DNA of 64,000 bases from Panopea generosa (Eukaryota; Mollusca; Bivalvia; Adapedonta; Hiatellidae): assembly GCA_029582155.1 (NCBI GenBank), contig CM055896.1, positions 3,597,616 to 3,661,615 on the forward strand, given 5' to 3'. Both the position numbers and the translations under genes were made by a program. Below the pieces are notes generated by a model. That model did no database searches. It was not told the origin of the DNA and was given only the letters and a program-made list of their open reading frames with translations. Below are positions 41,801 through 56,800 of the stretch, one piece after another (position 1 is the first letter of the stretch; every line of letters starts with the position of its first letter).

Positions 41801-44800
41801 GATGGCATTACTTTATTTTACAACATATTTGTTGCAGGCAGTGTTGATATGGGGTTTTGTTAAGCTTATTCTGTTAACGAACATTAACGATTCGATTCTG
41901 TTGCAAAAAAACGAAAGTTTTCTTTACTATTAGATGATGTTAACAATACTATCGTTTAAGACATTGATTTAAAGATAACACATAAAAAATAGTTCTCTCA
42001 ATAGTCTAACCTTTCCTCTGAAATTCTTATTTCAGCTGACAAAATAAAGATTAGAATATACATGTGTATCTCGCAATGTTTAATGCTATTTGAAAGACAG
42101 ATACTCATAGGCGTATTTTCCCAAGCTAAAACTGAGCTATTCTGATCGTCCTGTATCCATCATTCGTCCGTACGACTGTACGTTTGTAAGTATCAGAATT
42201 ATGACCTTCAACTGGAAATATAAGTAAAGTATATTCTAGATAAAATCACTGATAGTTTGTAGGATTTTATAACGGTACTGATAGAAAATGAGGAAACTAA
42301 AATACATTTAGCACTTTTTGTCACAAATGAACACAAACCTGCGAAAATGGATTCCTTTCAATCGTTAACCACAATTAGCGACCTTTGCAATATAGAAACA
42401 AATACTCGAATGTAAGAGTCTGAATGCATGCTGGGTGTTTTAATTTCATATAAGCAGCATACATACATATGTTTATATAAAAAAACAAAACCTTTAATGC
42501 AATTTGTCAGACTTGTCGTGTGTCCTTTTACATATATGTTAATGTTTTTTTTAATACATGAAGAAACACGTACCAAAATAAATAGTGTCCGATGCTGAGG
42601 TCATTTTTTATTTCTCACCTACTAAAACATGTATACCCTCTGACTAGTTTAGCTGCCAGCCGCGTCAGAATGGGATATTACATATAGGTGGGTCCATAAT
42701 ATTTAGTCAAGCGGGTTCTACAAAGGGCGTTCAAGAATGGATAGGAATTACCATGGACTGATTCATGCAAACACATGTAAACTTAGATTATACTGTACGT
42801 AAGTCTTATACACAGTTGAATTTTTTTCTTTGTTCTATATAAAATAAGGACTAGGTTTTCCGTGGTAAAAAAAGAATTCCACATAGAATTCTTTTAAAAA
42901 GTTTTATTTTTCATAGCAGGCATGTAAACCCACATAAAAATACACAATAAATAGTAGGTTGACCAAGTTGTGTTTTTTAAAAGAGGGTGCAGTGACACCC
43001 TGAGATTTTTAGGAAAAAAAAGTCCTCAAATGCTCATAAATACATGCATATGTTGAAATCCTATCAAAGTCACCTTTTTAACGCCAGTGATGTCTTTTTG
43101 CAGTATATGCTAAACCAATTTTGCTCTACTCCTCTGCAGCAAGAAATCACAACTACTAAGAACGATTTTGAAAATATTTCAAAACCAAATTACATAGGCC
43201 TTGTTTTTAAGCGTAAGAATCATGTTACCGTTGAAAAAAAGCTCGTAACTGTGTAGTGAGAGAGCATGCGCCACTTTGTCGACTACATTTGACTTACGAC
43301 AACTTTAGATAATCATATGAACAAAAAGTGCATTTAAAAGTTGATCTATGTAGATTTTAAGGACTGGTGACTTCAGATAAACTTCATATTTTTAGCAAAA
43401 TTGGCCACTTTTTGCCACTAAAAGGTGAAATTTTGTCCCATTACATGACCATAGTTCATGAATTGTAAGATTTCAGTTGCTGGATTGTTTTCTTTTAAAA
43501 TGTTTCTGTATTGTGTAAGAGTGTGTACATTGTCTAAATTGTGTAATATTTTAGTGAACTATGTGTAATTTCATAATAAATTCAGTGCCCTTATATGGAA
43601 ATTGCTATTTAAACATTAACTCTAAATCAATTGCCAGTTTCAATGTAGGCTAGATGTTGTTATTGTACTCTTAATATTTAGAAATAAGGAGAGACTCATG
43701 TGCAATTATTCGCTTAATAGTTAAGAAGCATTTGGTGATATCGCTTATAATCATTGCTAAAAGTGTACAGTTACCGTAAACATTTCTAGGCAATAACTTG
43801 TACAAAAAAACTGAAATAAGATACTAGAAAATACAAAATGGATGATTCTCCAACATATTTGACAAAACTACAAAATAAAATGACAAACAACTTGTCGCGA
43901 CAACTCACGAAGCATTATCAGCTACTCAAACATGTTCATTTTTTTCAGTCGAGATTATGTTGACTCTATAAAAATGAAGTGGGTGGGATACATTTCTAAC
44001 ATGGTCAATATAAAAAAAATATGCTTGAATTGGTGTAAAAACTGTCTGTAATAGGCCATCTGGCACTTTACATGGTGTAAACATGCCCACAAGGTTTTAT
44101 CATGCAATTGTAGCCTTTTCATGATGCCAGAAGGTGATTCTATGCCAGAAAGCTACAATTGTAAACAGAAACAATGACTGTTTTAAGCCTTCCTGGAAAC
44201 GTCTGACAATTTGTCAATACCATAAACATTGCTAAGTTGGTAATAACAATAAAATGAGTCCCTAGTGCCTATTTTCAAATAGTTAAATTTTGTTCTTTGT
44301 TCTATAGAAAATAAGGTCTAGGATTCCATGGTAAAAAAAAATGTCCACATAGAATATATGCTATACCAAATTTTGATCTACTCATCTGCAACAAGAAATC
44401 ACAACTACTATGAACCACTTTGAGAATATTTCATAACCAAATTACATAGGCCTTATTTTGAAGCCTAAGAATCATGTTACCTTCAGAAAAAAGGGCCGTA
44501 ACTGTGTAGTGAGAAGTTAAAGTAGTGCAAGCTTGTCTGGATCAATACTGAACAACTATATTAAGCGGAGAAGGAAACAAAATATGGACCCCTGGTAACT
44601 TCTCCTATCTTAGATCCCACTCCAAGGAGATTGGTGTACGCACCTGCCCAAAAGTCCTTATTCGGCCTATAAAATGTCCTCTTTTGACGTGGCTTTAACA
44701 AGACTGACTTTACTCTGGTGAACATAATGTTAAAGAATTAAAGGTTAAGAGATTATTAACTGACATGTGATTCTTTATATTGGCCCATGAAAGCGATATA

Positions 44801-47800
44801 AGGTCTTGGACATGTGTTGCAAAAAAACTTTGTAAAATTAGCAAAACATAGTTTTAAATTTTCATTAAAACGTTTCTTTAGATCTAGGCTAAATATTTAT
44901 TGATGAGGTTGATTTTTTAGATTTATTTAATCATCATAATATGTTTTATAATTCATTTTTACTTTTTAGGTACATTGTGTTTTACATTATTCATTTAATT
45001 TTATATTTAGTTATTTTCTAGTTTTTTATTAATGAATTTTTCTTTGAATACCTCCACTGACTGCCCCTCAAACTAATAACGTAGAGTTTTTTCCCTTGGA
45101 GTTTTGTTTATATAAGTCATGGCAACGTGTATTCGATTATAGATAAGTTACAAAGCGGGGAATTTGCAGGACTCAAAATTAAATTATGGTGTAACTTCTT
45201 GTTATTTATTTCAATAATCGTGCTACCGATCCGATTGATTTAGGAGATTTCGTTTAGGAAGTAGAACAGGAGTGTTTGAATTGATCGATCAACATGTTAG
45301 CACGAACATGTATTATATGGCTAACATCTATAAAAAATCAAAAGAAAAACTATCCAGGAACTGGCCATGATCATTCCTACATTTTTAAATATGAGAAAAA
45401 AAAACACTGGATAAACTAGATATTAAGGTAGTGGGACCGTAATTGGCTATATTTCAAATCTTTTAAAGCCTTTTATTTTTATTAACTTTAAAATATCACT
45501 GACTAATTTCCAAATTTTTAGAAACTTTTACCGTCTAAAAAAAAGTTATCCGCATTTACTTTACCATATCCCATTTTCAAAAGGCCGCAAAAAAATTACA
45601 AAGTCCAAAATAGGTAAAATTGCTACAATTTTATTAATTTTCAATATTTTTTACATTTTTCAGTATCAGTGTATTCTAAAAGCATATGTTTTAAGAAAAA
45701 ATATGAGCATGCAACATTAAATTGAAAAAAATAATCTAAAATGAACTCATTTGTTTTCTAGAGGACAGGAGAAATCCATATTTTTGATAGTTTTGAAAAA
45801 AGTTGTTCTAAAATAAAAGTGTAGAGAATCCATTCTACTATTGGGGCATCAATACTACATAACTAACATTTACATATATATACTATTCCACAAATGATAT
45901 AAAAAGATTAGGAAGTTTTACCATCCGGTTTTTTTTAATATGATAGGGTCAAAATTTCATAATCAGCACTTCTTTAGAAATAAATGTTTATCTTAAAAAT
46001 AATGTTAATGTTTCCAAGTTTTTATACAAAAACTATGATGACAAATATTATTGAAATAAAGATGTTCCCACATTATACAGAAATAGCATAAATGCAATAA
46101 TATGTTCTTTTTATGTGAAAATAGAACATAGAATCAGAACGTCCACCCCCCACCCCCACCCCATTACACGGATTCATTCTCGTGCTTAAACACTTAAATT
46201 ATTTATCTTGCGAATAGTGTCAATTTCAAAACAAACATAATATGACATAAACTATTAAATATTAAATATTAATACTATGTAAAAAAGTTCACATTATGAG
46301 TATAACAGAATAGAATCCCCACCCCCTCACTTGACACACAAACTTCAAGTCATAAAGAGTCATTGTTTGAAATAAATAGCAATCTTTGATATAACCTCAT
46401 CTAATACTTTTTTGCTTTGGTGACCCTTGGTACACCATCACCATTACTGGCAGGAAATATGCCTCTCAGTCCATCCTCACCAGAATGTTTATAAATTGTT
46501 TTCATTTGGAGCGAAATTGTAGGATAGGAGCTCTTTCGGTGTCAATTATTTGAGGAGTTGCCCAAGTGATTACGAATTGGCATTTTGTGCACTGTAGCTG
46601 ATATCACACAGCAATTTCACAAGGTCTTCCTTTTTATACCTAATACGACTTTAGAATTCTTTTCCAGTCATTTACAAAGTTTCTGGATAGCTGTTTGAAT
46701 GTAGACTGGTTTCACACTATTACCATTGACTCTCATGGTTCCAGAATCATCATCACTATACCAGTAACCTTCTGGTGGTATAGGCAATCCTGGTCTAACA
46801 TAGGTGGCAAATGTTTGTGAAGACTCGACTTCCACTGCAGCTCTCATAGATGTAATGTTTGGCATCAGTCCATTACGTACTACAAATACAGAATAAAGTA
46901 CTGTTATTATTTGAGACTGCTTTGAGCTAAAATTTTCAAGAAGTGACTAATAATTGAATACTATTATTTTCTCTTAATCTTCTTCATATGTCACTATTTG
47001 CTCATCCTAATGTCCCAAAATGACTGACCTCACTGTTGTAAACACAAATTCTCAAAATTCTCAAAGTGAGACAGTAGTTTCGTGGATAGTGTTGGCAGCT
47101 GATGCCAAAGATTGCGGGTTTGATCCCTAGCTCGACCCAGTGCCTCTGAAAAAGCAACACGCAGGACTGGTTCTACTCGGGAAGCGGACTCAAGAGCGCT
47201 GAATAAAAGCTCAGAGCTTTCTTTGCAATCTAGCTAAAATAAGTTGGTATAAACCAATTCAATTCATTAAAGAGGGTTTGTCATAAACAGGTAGCCCGAA
47301 AGTTTTGTATTGATTGTTAAATATGAAACTAAACATCTACACAGATGTATCTGACTGCATTCTATAATAGCATAATAACATATATATGGCAGAGAGATAA
47401 TGACAGATAATGGGTATCTAGTCCTGGTTAAACCATTACATATCTACAAAAACCCGATGACTATGTACATCATGGACTTGTATAGCTCTATATAATTCCT
47501 TGTGTACATGTAAGGGCATCAATACAATTGTCACGTTGAAAACAGCGTAAAAATCAATACAATTAATCAATTATAAATTATTAAATACATACATGTTAAA
47601 CTCTCAAAGTCTTGTGTGTGACATTCAGTCTCTACTGTACAGAACATTGCACTTCTTGCCCGACAGGAAAACGTGGCTTACTCTGTGTGATGACCTGACA
47701 AACCTCCAGACAGTAGAGAGCCGACAGTGAATCGCTGTCTTCAGTGTAACTGGATTACTGAAATCAACATACACAACATTCTAACTGCAATATATTGTAT

Positions 47801-50800
47801 CTTGTATCATTGTATCTACATGTATGATGTTTATAAAAACAATTCTTACTACTTGTTTACATTTTAGTTTTATGTATTTTGTTGATATGAGGCAATGTGG
47901 CTCATTATAAATATCATTCGTATCTCATCGCTGATTGATGTGGGAAAGTTATCAACTAATTTAAGAAATGGGTGTACTCGAGTACAGGTTAAGCTTCCAG
48001 GATCCCGTTAAGAGTGGTAAGGCTAGCTGATCGTCCGTTTGGTCTTGATGGCACGAAAATGATATTCTATATATTCAATCATCAATCAAAGTCTAGCAAA
48101 AATATATCTCAGCGTTTTTTAAATTCTTGATGATTGAACAGTTTCATCGCAACTAATTACTATCAGTTCTAATAAAGAAATCAACGTTATACAACAGGGC
48201 ATTCTTTTAGATCTTTGATGGTGTGTTTTTGCCATAGGCAACTCTGTTGACATATCCACAGTCACTGTTCTGACGCACATTATACACATATTCGCCTAAC
48301 CCTTTCTGAGCAATGCTGTCATAAGTCTAAGTCTGCATAATTGACAACGTTTCAAGTTTGACAACAAAATTTCGAACACAACCAATTTTCGATCACTTTT
48401 TCCAACGCGCTTCGTCGATTCTTCATTTAATATTGATACACTGGCTCTGACACATTACAAGCGATCTGATTGCTATATTTGTGATCAATATTCCCACCAA
48501 TCGAAGGAGACTTCGCTGTTTTTTTTCTTTTTATTCGAACAAAAGCATCTTCGACGATCGTAAAAGTCCATTTTTGTTTACAACCGGAAGTGAGCAATTA
48601 TCGTTTATTTTTTAATTTTTTTTTAATTTAACGTTAATGACGATAAAATGATATTAAAAGCAATGAAAAAAACAGGATATGGGATTTATTGTTACAAAAT
48701 AAAAAAATATCTATACTTTATGTATTTTATAAGTTTATTCCAATCTATACCGAGATGCTCCGAAATCGTTACGGAGGATACCGACATCGCACGAAAGTTA
48801 ACGAACCCATTACGGTTCCACTACCTTAATTGCTTTTTTAATCCCGTCAGTGGAATTGAAATACAAATACAACCACTATTCCCACAGCCAGTCACGTACT
48901 TTCTAACGTAATGTTTTGTTTTTGATTTTTAGCATTTTTATCCATGTCTTTAAAAGGATATGGTGTCAGGGCATATAAAAACAATTCATCTGCTATCTGG
49001 ATTTTTGGCCCTCTGATATGGATTTTTGGCCTAGTCAACAATTGTGACTTTTAATGCGCTGTAAGCTAAGGCTTTATCATACAAACAAACACGCTTATTT
49101 TGTTATTATATATAGTAACACATGTAAATAACCATCGTTTGCCCCGAACATTCGAAAAAATGGTGATGGGGCATTAATTGTGTTACCCATGTCCGTTCGT
49201 GCGTCCGCCATACGTCCGATCATAAATTGGTTTACGACCAACAACTTCTAATAGGGTATATTTATTAAATTGATATTTGGGGTGTAGCTGTAAAATTACA
49301 AATTACAGATAAAGTTTGATATCTGTCGATGTCAATTGAATTGTACAGCAATTATGGCTCCTTTCTATTCTTCGTTAATACAATTGGTTCCGATAATTAA
49401 TAGTTGCTGGTTTAAACATATTTTATTTCTATTTATATATACGGAAATGGGTTGGGCCACAAGTTCTTCAAACACTAGATTCGGCTCTCCCTCTACAGTT
49501 AATAAATAACATATAGAGTACGGCTGTGTAACTGCTGGGTAGCTGTATATTTACAAAATACAATTGATATTTGTTGATGTTGGTCAATGTTTACAAGAAT
49601 ATTGGCACCTGTTATACTACACTTTTGGTTGAAGTCGTTCCGATCCATTACCTATTGAGAGGGTGTATGTAATTTTTAATATGAATGTAACATTTTATAG
49701 AAGTTACGGTATTTATTCTACTTATGTTTGGTAAAATTAACTTATACATGTTTATAGTGGAGGCCATATTTTTAATGTATTTTTTTTTAGTTCTCTGATG
49801 TATCGCTATAAAGATAAGCAATATGGAAGCCATACACATTCATTTTGACATTCTTTTCGTTCTTATTTATATAGCATGAATTGAGTATCAGCTTCATGAT
49901 ATCTATACTAATTATTGTTTAATGTATTTAGGTTGAACATGCGTATTCAATTTTCAGATAATTCAATTTGAATAAATGTAATAAATTACTGTATTTAAAC
50001 ACACATTTAATTATTACGTACTTTAACCGTATTTAAACAATTTAAACAATACGGTACAGGCAGATTGGAAAGATAAATACTGCCTTTGATGTATCGTGTG
50101 TAAGTTGATGCTGCAAAAGTGGGTTGAAAATATTAGATAAAACCTGTTAATTACAAATAACGCATTTCCAGCTCCGTCATATCTTTTTATGCAAACGAAG
50201 GAGTGTGTGCCAAAAAACAAAAGTATGTACCGTATGTGTGTAAGAAGCATTTTAGGCTCGCGCTATTTTTACATGAACTATGCCATTTTACGCTCACTCA
50301 ATTACTCATTCAAATGTTAAATTTGCAAGCACTGTTGTTAACGATAAGGCTTTAAATTTCACTGCATTAAACGTTCGCAAGTACGAGTATCTATATAACT
50401 TACGCGAATTATGCTCCTTTTTATGTGCCTACTCTTCGGAAAATCGTGTAAGAGCGTGTAATTGTTATCCCTGTCTGTCCATTTGTGTGTGCGTTCGTCA
50501 AATTGATGTTCGATGCAAAATTTAGAAAGGTATTTGTATTTAATTAGTATCTGGTGTGTTTCTCTTTAATTTTAATATACAGGTCAGTAAAGATATCTGT
50601 CAACGTTTGCCAATTTTTACAGAAGTTACGACCCCATTATTCCGACTTTGTATTTGATATCCGATGAATGTCTTTTAAACAGAACAAATACTTTAGGTAA
50701 TATTTGATGCATGATTACACGACCAAGTTTACTATTTATCAACAACGGTCATGTTTTGTAAGTAATAAGGCAAATATCAATCCGTTTGTTTAAAATAATA

Positions 50801-53800
50801 ACCCTGATACATGTAACATAGCAATGTTCGGCATTCTCAGAAATAAGTTGCCTTTAATAAGATCAGACCTCTTTCATGAATACAGTTATATAAGTAATAA
50901 GTAAACGCCAAACACTATTTTGAATCTAAAACGATATTTGACAAAGTCAAATTCACATTTCACTAATTGCTGATCAATTTGATACAGTTTTCAAATTCAA
51001 TATGCACAATTGCAATCTATGTGAATGCATGAATGAATGACGTTCTTTCGATTTTAATGGCAAAATATTCTTCGGGAATTTAACCATGTCTTGCGTTGTA
51101 AAATGGTCCCATATGCTATAATGTGTAAGATGCTATGGATACAATGAGTTAACATTGGGAAAACAGGGGACACGCTAATGATGCTTAAGATAATTCACGC
51201 GCAACAAAGACGAAACCCTCTAACAAGGTGAGTTGCTTTAAGTGAACATATACATTTATGAAATACAATGTAATCAAGACTTAAAAAAATATTTTGCAAC
51301 AATCTATTAGCGAGGTTATCAAATGAGAAATTAACTCCCCTTTCATTAGCAACACATGTCATTAATTATCTCTCTTTCCTCATTACCATTTCATTTATAG
51401 CACTTATGAGCATGTTTCAAATTGTGTAAATAACATACTATAATGCGCATTTAAAACGTTTCCTTTTATTTTCTTTATATCTGTACCATTTTGGAACTGT
51501 CAGTAGTACATTTGTACTAATGCGAATACTAACTGATTTTTTTCTCTCAGGATTCCGACAAATGCCAATAAGCAATACACGTACATTGAACAAAGCAAAT
51601 TTGTTTACAAACGTAACATGAATTCATTTTGCATTTTACAGGTTGGTAAATGAAAAGATAGTTCTTCAACAAAATGCTGAAACGATGTTACAAAAGTATG
51701 TACATATACTCTACTTTTTAGATGTATTATGTGTTAATTCATCGTTTGTATTGAATTAGGTTTAATATTATCCGTAACGATTTCAGTGGTGTTTTTATAC
51801 CAATCATAAATGAAATTAATAAAACTGATTAAGGACATTCTTTAAATAGCTATAACGTTAAATTTGTATTATGGTATGTCTCTGATAAAACAATCTGATT
51901 GAAATGAGTATTCCCCTTAATAACGTAGTTTAACGTCTTCAAACACCATACCATTCATTTTAATACATACCATTGATAGAGTGTCGATACATGTACGACT
52001 GTAAACAGTGAACATAACCAAAAATTATAAACAACCTACGATTGGTTATACGAAGCTTCGTGGACAATTCTAATAAAATCTACATTTATGCAAGTATGCT
52101 GCTACTTTTCTCACAATTCAAGTATTGTTTTAATCTAATCGACATCCAGTAGTTTACTGAATTTAATAAGCCAATGATAATGTCATGGTAACCATAGCAA
52201 CATGCATACACGGGTAGTGCCGTAACTGAATATATTGAAGTATTTTGGTAGATAAATAAATGAACTATATACTCGGGAAATCATCTATCATTGAACTTAC
52301 GGCATCAATTTATGTTGTATGCAAATGTTAGAAATATTAAAGGTAGAGACACTAACAAGCAAACGCGACGTCTGAAGAAATAGCTGCTATGTAGTTTTGT
52401 TTATATTAGCAAAACGCCGGTTAAGAAAATGGAATTGCGTAGTACAGTTTCGGGAAAGTAATTTCTAGTCTACAAAAGGTACAAATTTAAACAAGAAATC
52501 TTAAAGTACATAATGGAACGCATCATAATGGAAGATGGCAGGTGTGGTGTGGACTATATATATTGTCCTAAAATTTAACATGCAGTTTGAAGTTGGATTA
52601 TATACATCTCATTTCAAACTTCAAATCAATCGGACATATCATTTTCATTTAATGAGATTTGCCTACGAACTTCTTGATAACAACTTATATATGATGACAT
52701 GGCATAGTTTTCTTAAGTTACATGGTCCACATTATATGAAACGCAGACGTCCGCTACTACAACAAAGATTAAGGGGCAAACATGTCGACCAATGTTAAGC
52801 TAACCAATACTAAATGAAAATGAATATATATATATAAATTATATTTTGTCCGTAACGAACGACAGTTTGAATATTTATCCATCACGAGGCATTCTGTTTC
52901 ACACAACCATTGAATATGCTGATCATGACATAATATGCGGTTGGTAACTACACTTTTGCTCGGGACCAATCATTTGAAAAACACATAGGTAATAGAAACG
53001 ATCGTATTGAAACACAGGCGAAAAGTTTCGAAGATGTCAAAGTTAACGTATCCCATAATGTTAAGCATTTCGGTGATTCTTATCACAAACGAAAAAAACC
53101 AACAATAAAATAATGTTGACTGTAATAAGTAAATAAAGTTAAAAGTCTACCAAACAACGTAATTTTACAATATGGCTTTGCACTTTTCTCAATTAATTGA
53201 TTCCTTAATACAAACATTATTTTTGAAGACTAATGAGCCCATTCAGGTATATACATACGAAATAATTGATGTTTTTTATTAGCGGTTTTCTTTTGGTTTA
53301 GATATAAAGCAGAGTTAGAAGAAACAAAAACAGGTTACAAAGCAAAGTTAGAAGAAATAAAGACAGACCACAAAGCAAAGTTAGAAAAAATAAAGACAGA
53401 TCACAAAACAAAGATAAAAAAGTAAGTTATTAACAATGTTTTGAAACCTTAGGCCTTAATATTTTACCCATAAATCCCTACTTTTCACGACTTTTGTATG
53501 CCTGTATAATTAACTTACTATTATGATTGGTCTTTAGAATAATTACGTATCTGATATTAGGGTAATTGACTCTCGCTAATGCTACAATCCGTTGGACATA
53601 TATTTGCTTAGTTTTAGGTGTCCATATTTCAAATATGAACTACTTTAAATTATGATAATTTCTACAATAAGATTTTTTGTAGCATTTTTTACAGTCGATT
53701 ATATGACACTTACTGTTCGACTAACCGATTTGCCGAGGAAATGTGTGGACTATTTGATATATGGGACTTGTTGGTATAGACCGTGTACATTTACAATATT

Positions 53801-56800
53801 GATGTAAGGAATAAACATCATTTTGTTGGTCATTGTTGAGATAAGATATTACGAAAAAAGTTCACATGAAACATTGTAGTTTTCGCTAACTTTTGACGTG
53901 GTACATATATTTCATGATCTGTCAACAAATGAAATACACTCCTTACATATATTTAGGTAAATAACTAGACAAATAACGTAGTTTACTCATTTAAGTAAAT
54001 TCAAACATTTTAATAAGAATAAACTTCTTCACTATATGCCTTTATAAAATTTAGACCAATGATAGTACATGTAACCGTAATAAAATGTTCTTTGACTTCG
54101 ATACAATTTCGTATAAACAACTACACCATTTGGTTTGACCTTGTAAAATTTCTGATGTATTGCGTTTTAATTTATCATCATATTTTGAAATATATCTACC
54201 TCATTGGACATACCATTGCACATTTAATAAACAATCGAACGGTAGAAATTCTATTCATTATTTGATTACTATTACTAATTCAATTATATTGAGAACGTAT
54301 TCATTTAATGGAGACCGGGTTAGTTCACAAGAAGCTCGGTCGCAATATGTCCGTCGTCTGTGTATATTCATTCGACGTTACTTTGAATAGTAGAGAAACC
54401 TTTCGAAAATTACCAAAAAACAACACAACAAGACCAGTCTCTAATATTCATGAGCAATGTCATCAATCGCCGAATGTTTTAAGGCGCTGTTAGTTTAATC
54501 TAATATATTTTAATAAATCTTAGTATGTTTAAAATGAGGTTTAACTTGATTCAAAAACAAATCAGGGATGAACAAAGCAGTTGTGATTTAACCACATGCA
54601 TTTATAGCAACCTAGGGTAATTGGCATTTGTTCTAAGTCGAGGAAAATGTTCACCCTTTTCGGTACCTTTACCATTTGTCCAACAACGGTATTTACACTG
54701 TTGAAACAAATGTATATACAGCACTAAACATCAGTAGATTCACGATTAAGAGGAAGTACGTCTGGTGACTAAACCAACTAGGGTAATTGACATTCGTTCT
54801 AAGTCGAGAAAAATGTTCACCCTTTTCGATACCTTTACCATTTGTCCAACAATATTTACACTGTTGAAGCAAATGTATATACAGCACTACACATCAGTAG
54901 ATTCACGATTAAGAGGAAGTACGTCTGGTGACTTAACCAACTAGGGTAATTGGCATTCGTTCTAAGTCGAGAAAAATGTTCACCCTTTTCGATACCTTTA
55001 CCATTTGTCCAACAATGTTATTTACACTGTTGAAGCAGATGTATATACAGCACTACACATCAGTAGATTCACGATTAAGAGGAAGTACGTCTGATGACTT
55101 AACCAACTAGGGTAATTGACATTCGTTCTAAGTCAAGGAAAATGTTCACCCTTTTCGATACCTTTACCATTTGTCCAACAATGGTATTTACACTGTTGAA
55201 GCAAATGTATATACAGCACTGCACATCAGTAGATTCACAATTAAGAGGAAGTACGTCTGATGACTAAACCAACGGTATTTTTTGAAAGAATACAGTAGTT
55301 CTTGAATGGCTATCGAATTTGTTCTTTTCCAGTAAGTAGATGTAAACACATTTCACTTTATTTACGTGTATAGTTTCAGTAATATAATTGCTCAAACTGC
55401 ACAGGTAATTTAATTTCATGTATAAAGCAATGTAAACTATTAAGTGTTGACCTGGACATGGAACTTTTCTAGATATCAACTATTATGTTTTATTTTTGAA
55501 AGTTTTTTACCGTTAACTTGGTGATTCGGTTTTGATATTGTTTGTATTTATATATCGATATGGTGTTTAGCTGACTTGTATGTTGTTAGTTACGTCACTG
55601 TGTTTTATTTCACCTCTATTAAGTATCCTGCCATTTTAATGGAAGTGACCTCCTATTTTTCTAAAGTGGATCAGTAGATTTTAACGGAGAGCATCCGCTT
55701 TTAATTCAAGCAAAACCTCTAAATAAAATGAATCAATAAAAAGCAGCAGATTGTGTTATGTTATCTAGAGAAACATAAATATGAATTTTACAATATTGTG
55801 AACCTTGATCCTACGATATGAATTATACATACAAGCACTGTTATTGTTATTTATAAGTAAATACTCGCTATTATTATTTAACCGAAAATAATAAATAAGA
55901 AGCAATTATTTTCCAATAAATTTGCTACTTTTACATAATATTTTAAGGACCCAAGTATTGCATATTTATTATATGTTGTCCTACCTACCCATCCGAAACT
56001 TCTCAACAGGTCGTGTCTTTATACTATAGTATAATTGAGAATGTCCAGGTTTCACACAGATAGATTATTATTATTTAAAAATAAAAGTCCCCTTAATGGG
56101 CTCCAGTGTAGACGTTTGCTCATTCATGTAAACAAACTTGATTCACCTATTTATGGGTAAGTTCGTCATTAATTACGGAGGAGAATATATTTAAAATGTC
56201 ACAGTGTTATTCCTGTTTTGCCCCTGCTGACCCCCAATGGATATTACATATCCTTTAAACGACACATTTTAAACTGCTGTGAATATATAATGCTACAGAT
56301 CTCAAAATTATTAAAATAATTCCTAAAATAGATGAAAAACAGAGAATTCCATGGCTTCCCTTTGTAAAAAAGTTCTCTTACTGGACCCCAACTGACCTTA
56401 GACTTCAACCCCTATTTATAGAAATCTTCTTTACAAGACATGAATATGTTCCTAAGGAGAATAGTTTTAATTACAATTCCCGGGCCATATTTTAATCACA
56501 GTATCGTGTCTTGAATAATTCGGACGGAAAATCATTGGGTGAGACCACAAACAAAATATTAAAGGTGCAGGTCTAGTTGTTTCGGAAATGAATGAAGATT
56601 TTTTAAAGAAACGGGACGGGTTCAAATTTGACGTCAGTGTCTTCATGACTTGACTAATATTGAGATTAAAAATGACAGTTAACATTCTTAGTTACATTTG
56701 AACTTCACTCATCCATGTCCACTGCTTTACAACCTATCATAACCAAAAAAGGGATTTATTGAGTAAAACCCGAAGTATTCTAAATATTAAATAACTGCTA

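Larger units (their letters stand above)
45427..48825. mobile_element. 3.4-kb element with 20-bp inverted ends and TTAA flanks
   Basis: Left end GGTAGTGGGACCGTAATTGG and right end (reverse complement) GGTAGTGGAACCGTAATGGG match at 18 of 20 bases. TTAA flanks both ends directly (45423-45426 and 48826-48829), as expected for TTAA target duplication, the known piggyBac-type habit; the ends themselves are not the classic piggyBac CCC start. Inside are minus-strand coding fragments and two SINEs. The left kilobase is very AT-rich. It could be a DNA transposon carrying a captured or own gene, now broken. Confidence 0.6.

Noticed and set aside
48648-48911. 87-codon plus-strand frame
   Set aside because: It spans the right inverted end and TTAA flank of the 3.4-kb element, so it cannot be a single conserved gene.
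51551-51580. Extra coiled-coil exon after a strong acceptor ('tttttttctctcag')
   Set aside because: The following peptide (IPTNANKQY) starts with Pro, the only phase-2 donor is gtacat, and it lacks the Lys/Glu-rich pattern. Left as possible but unsupported.
52535-52798. 87-codon plus-strand frame as a gene
   Set aside because: No splice borders, no domain, base composition like the intron around it.
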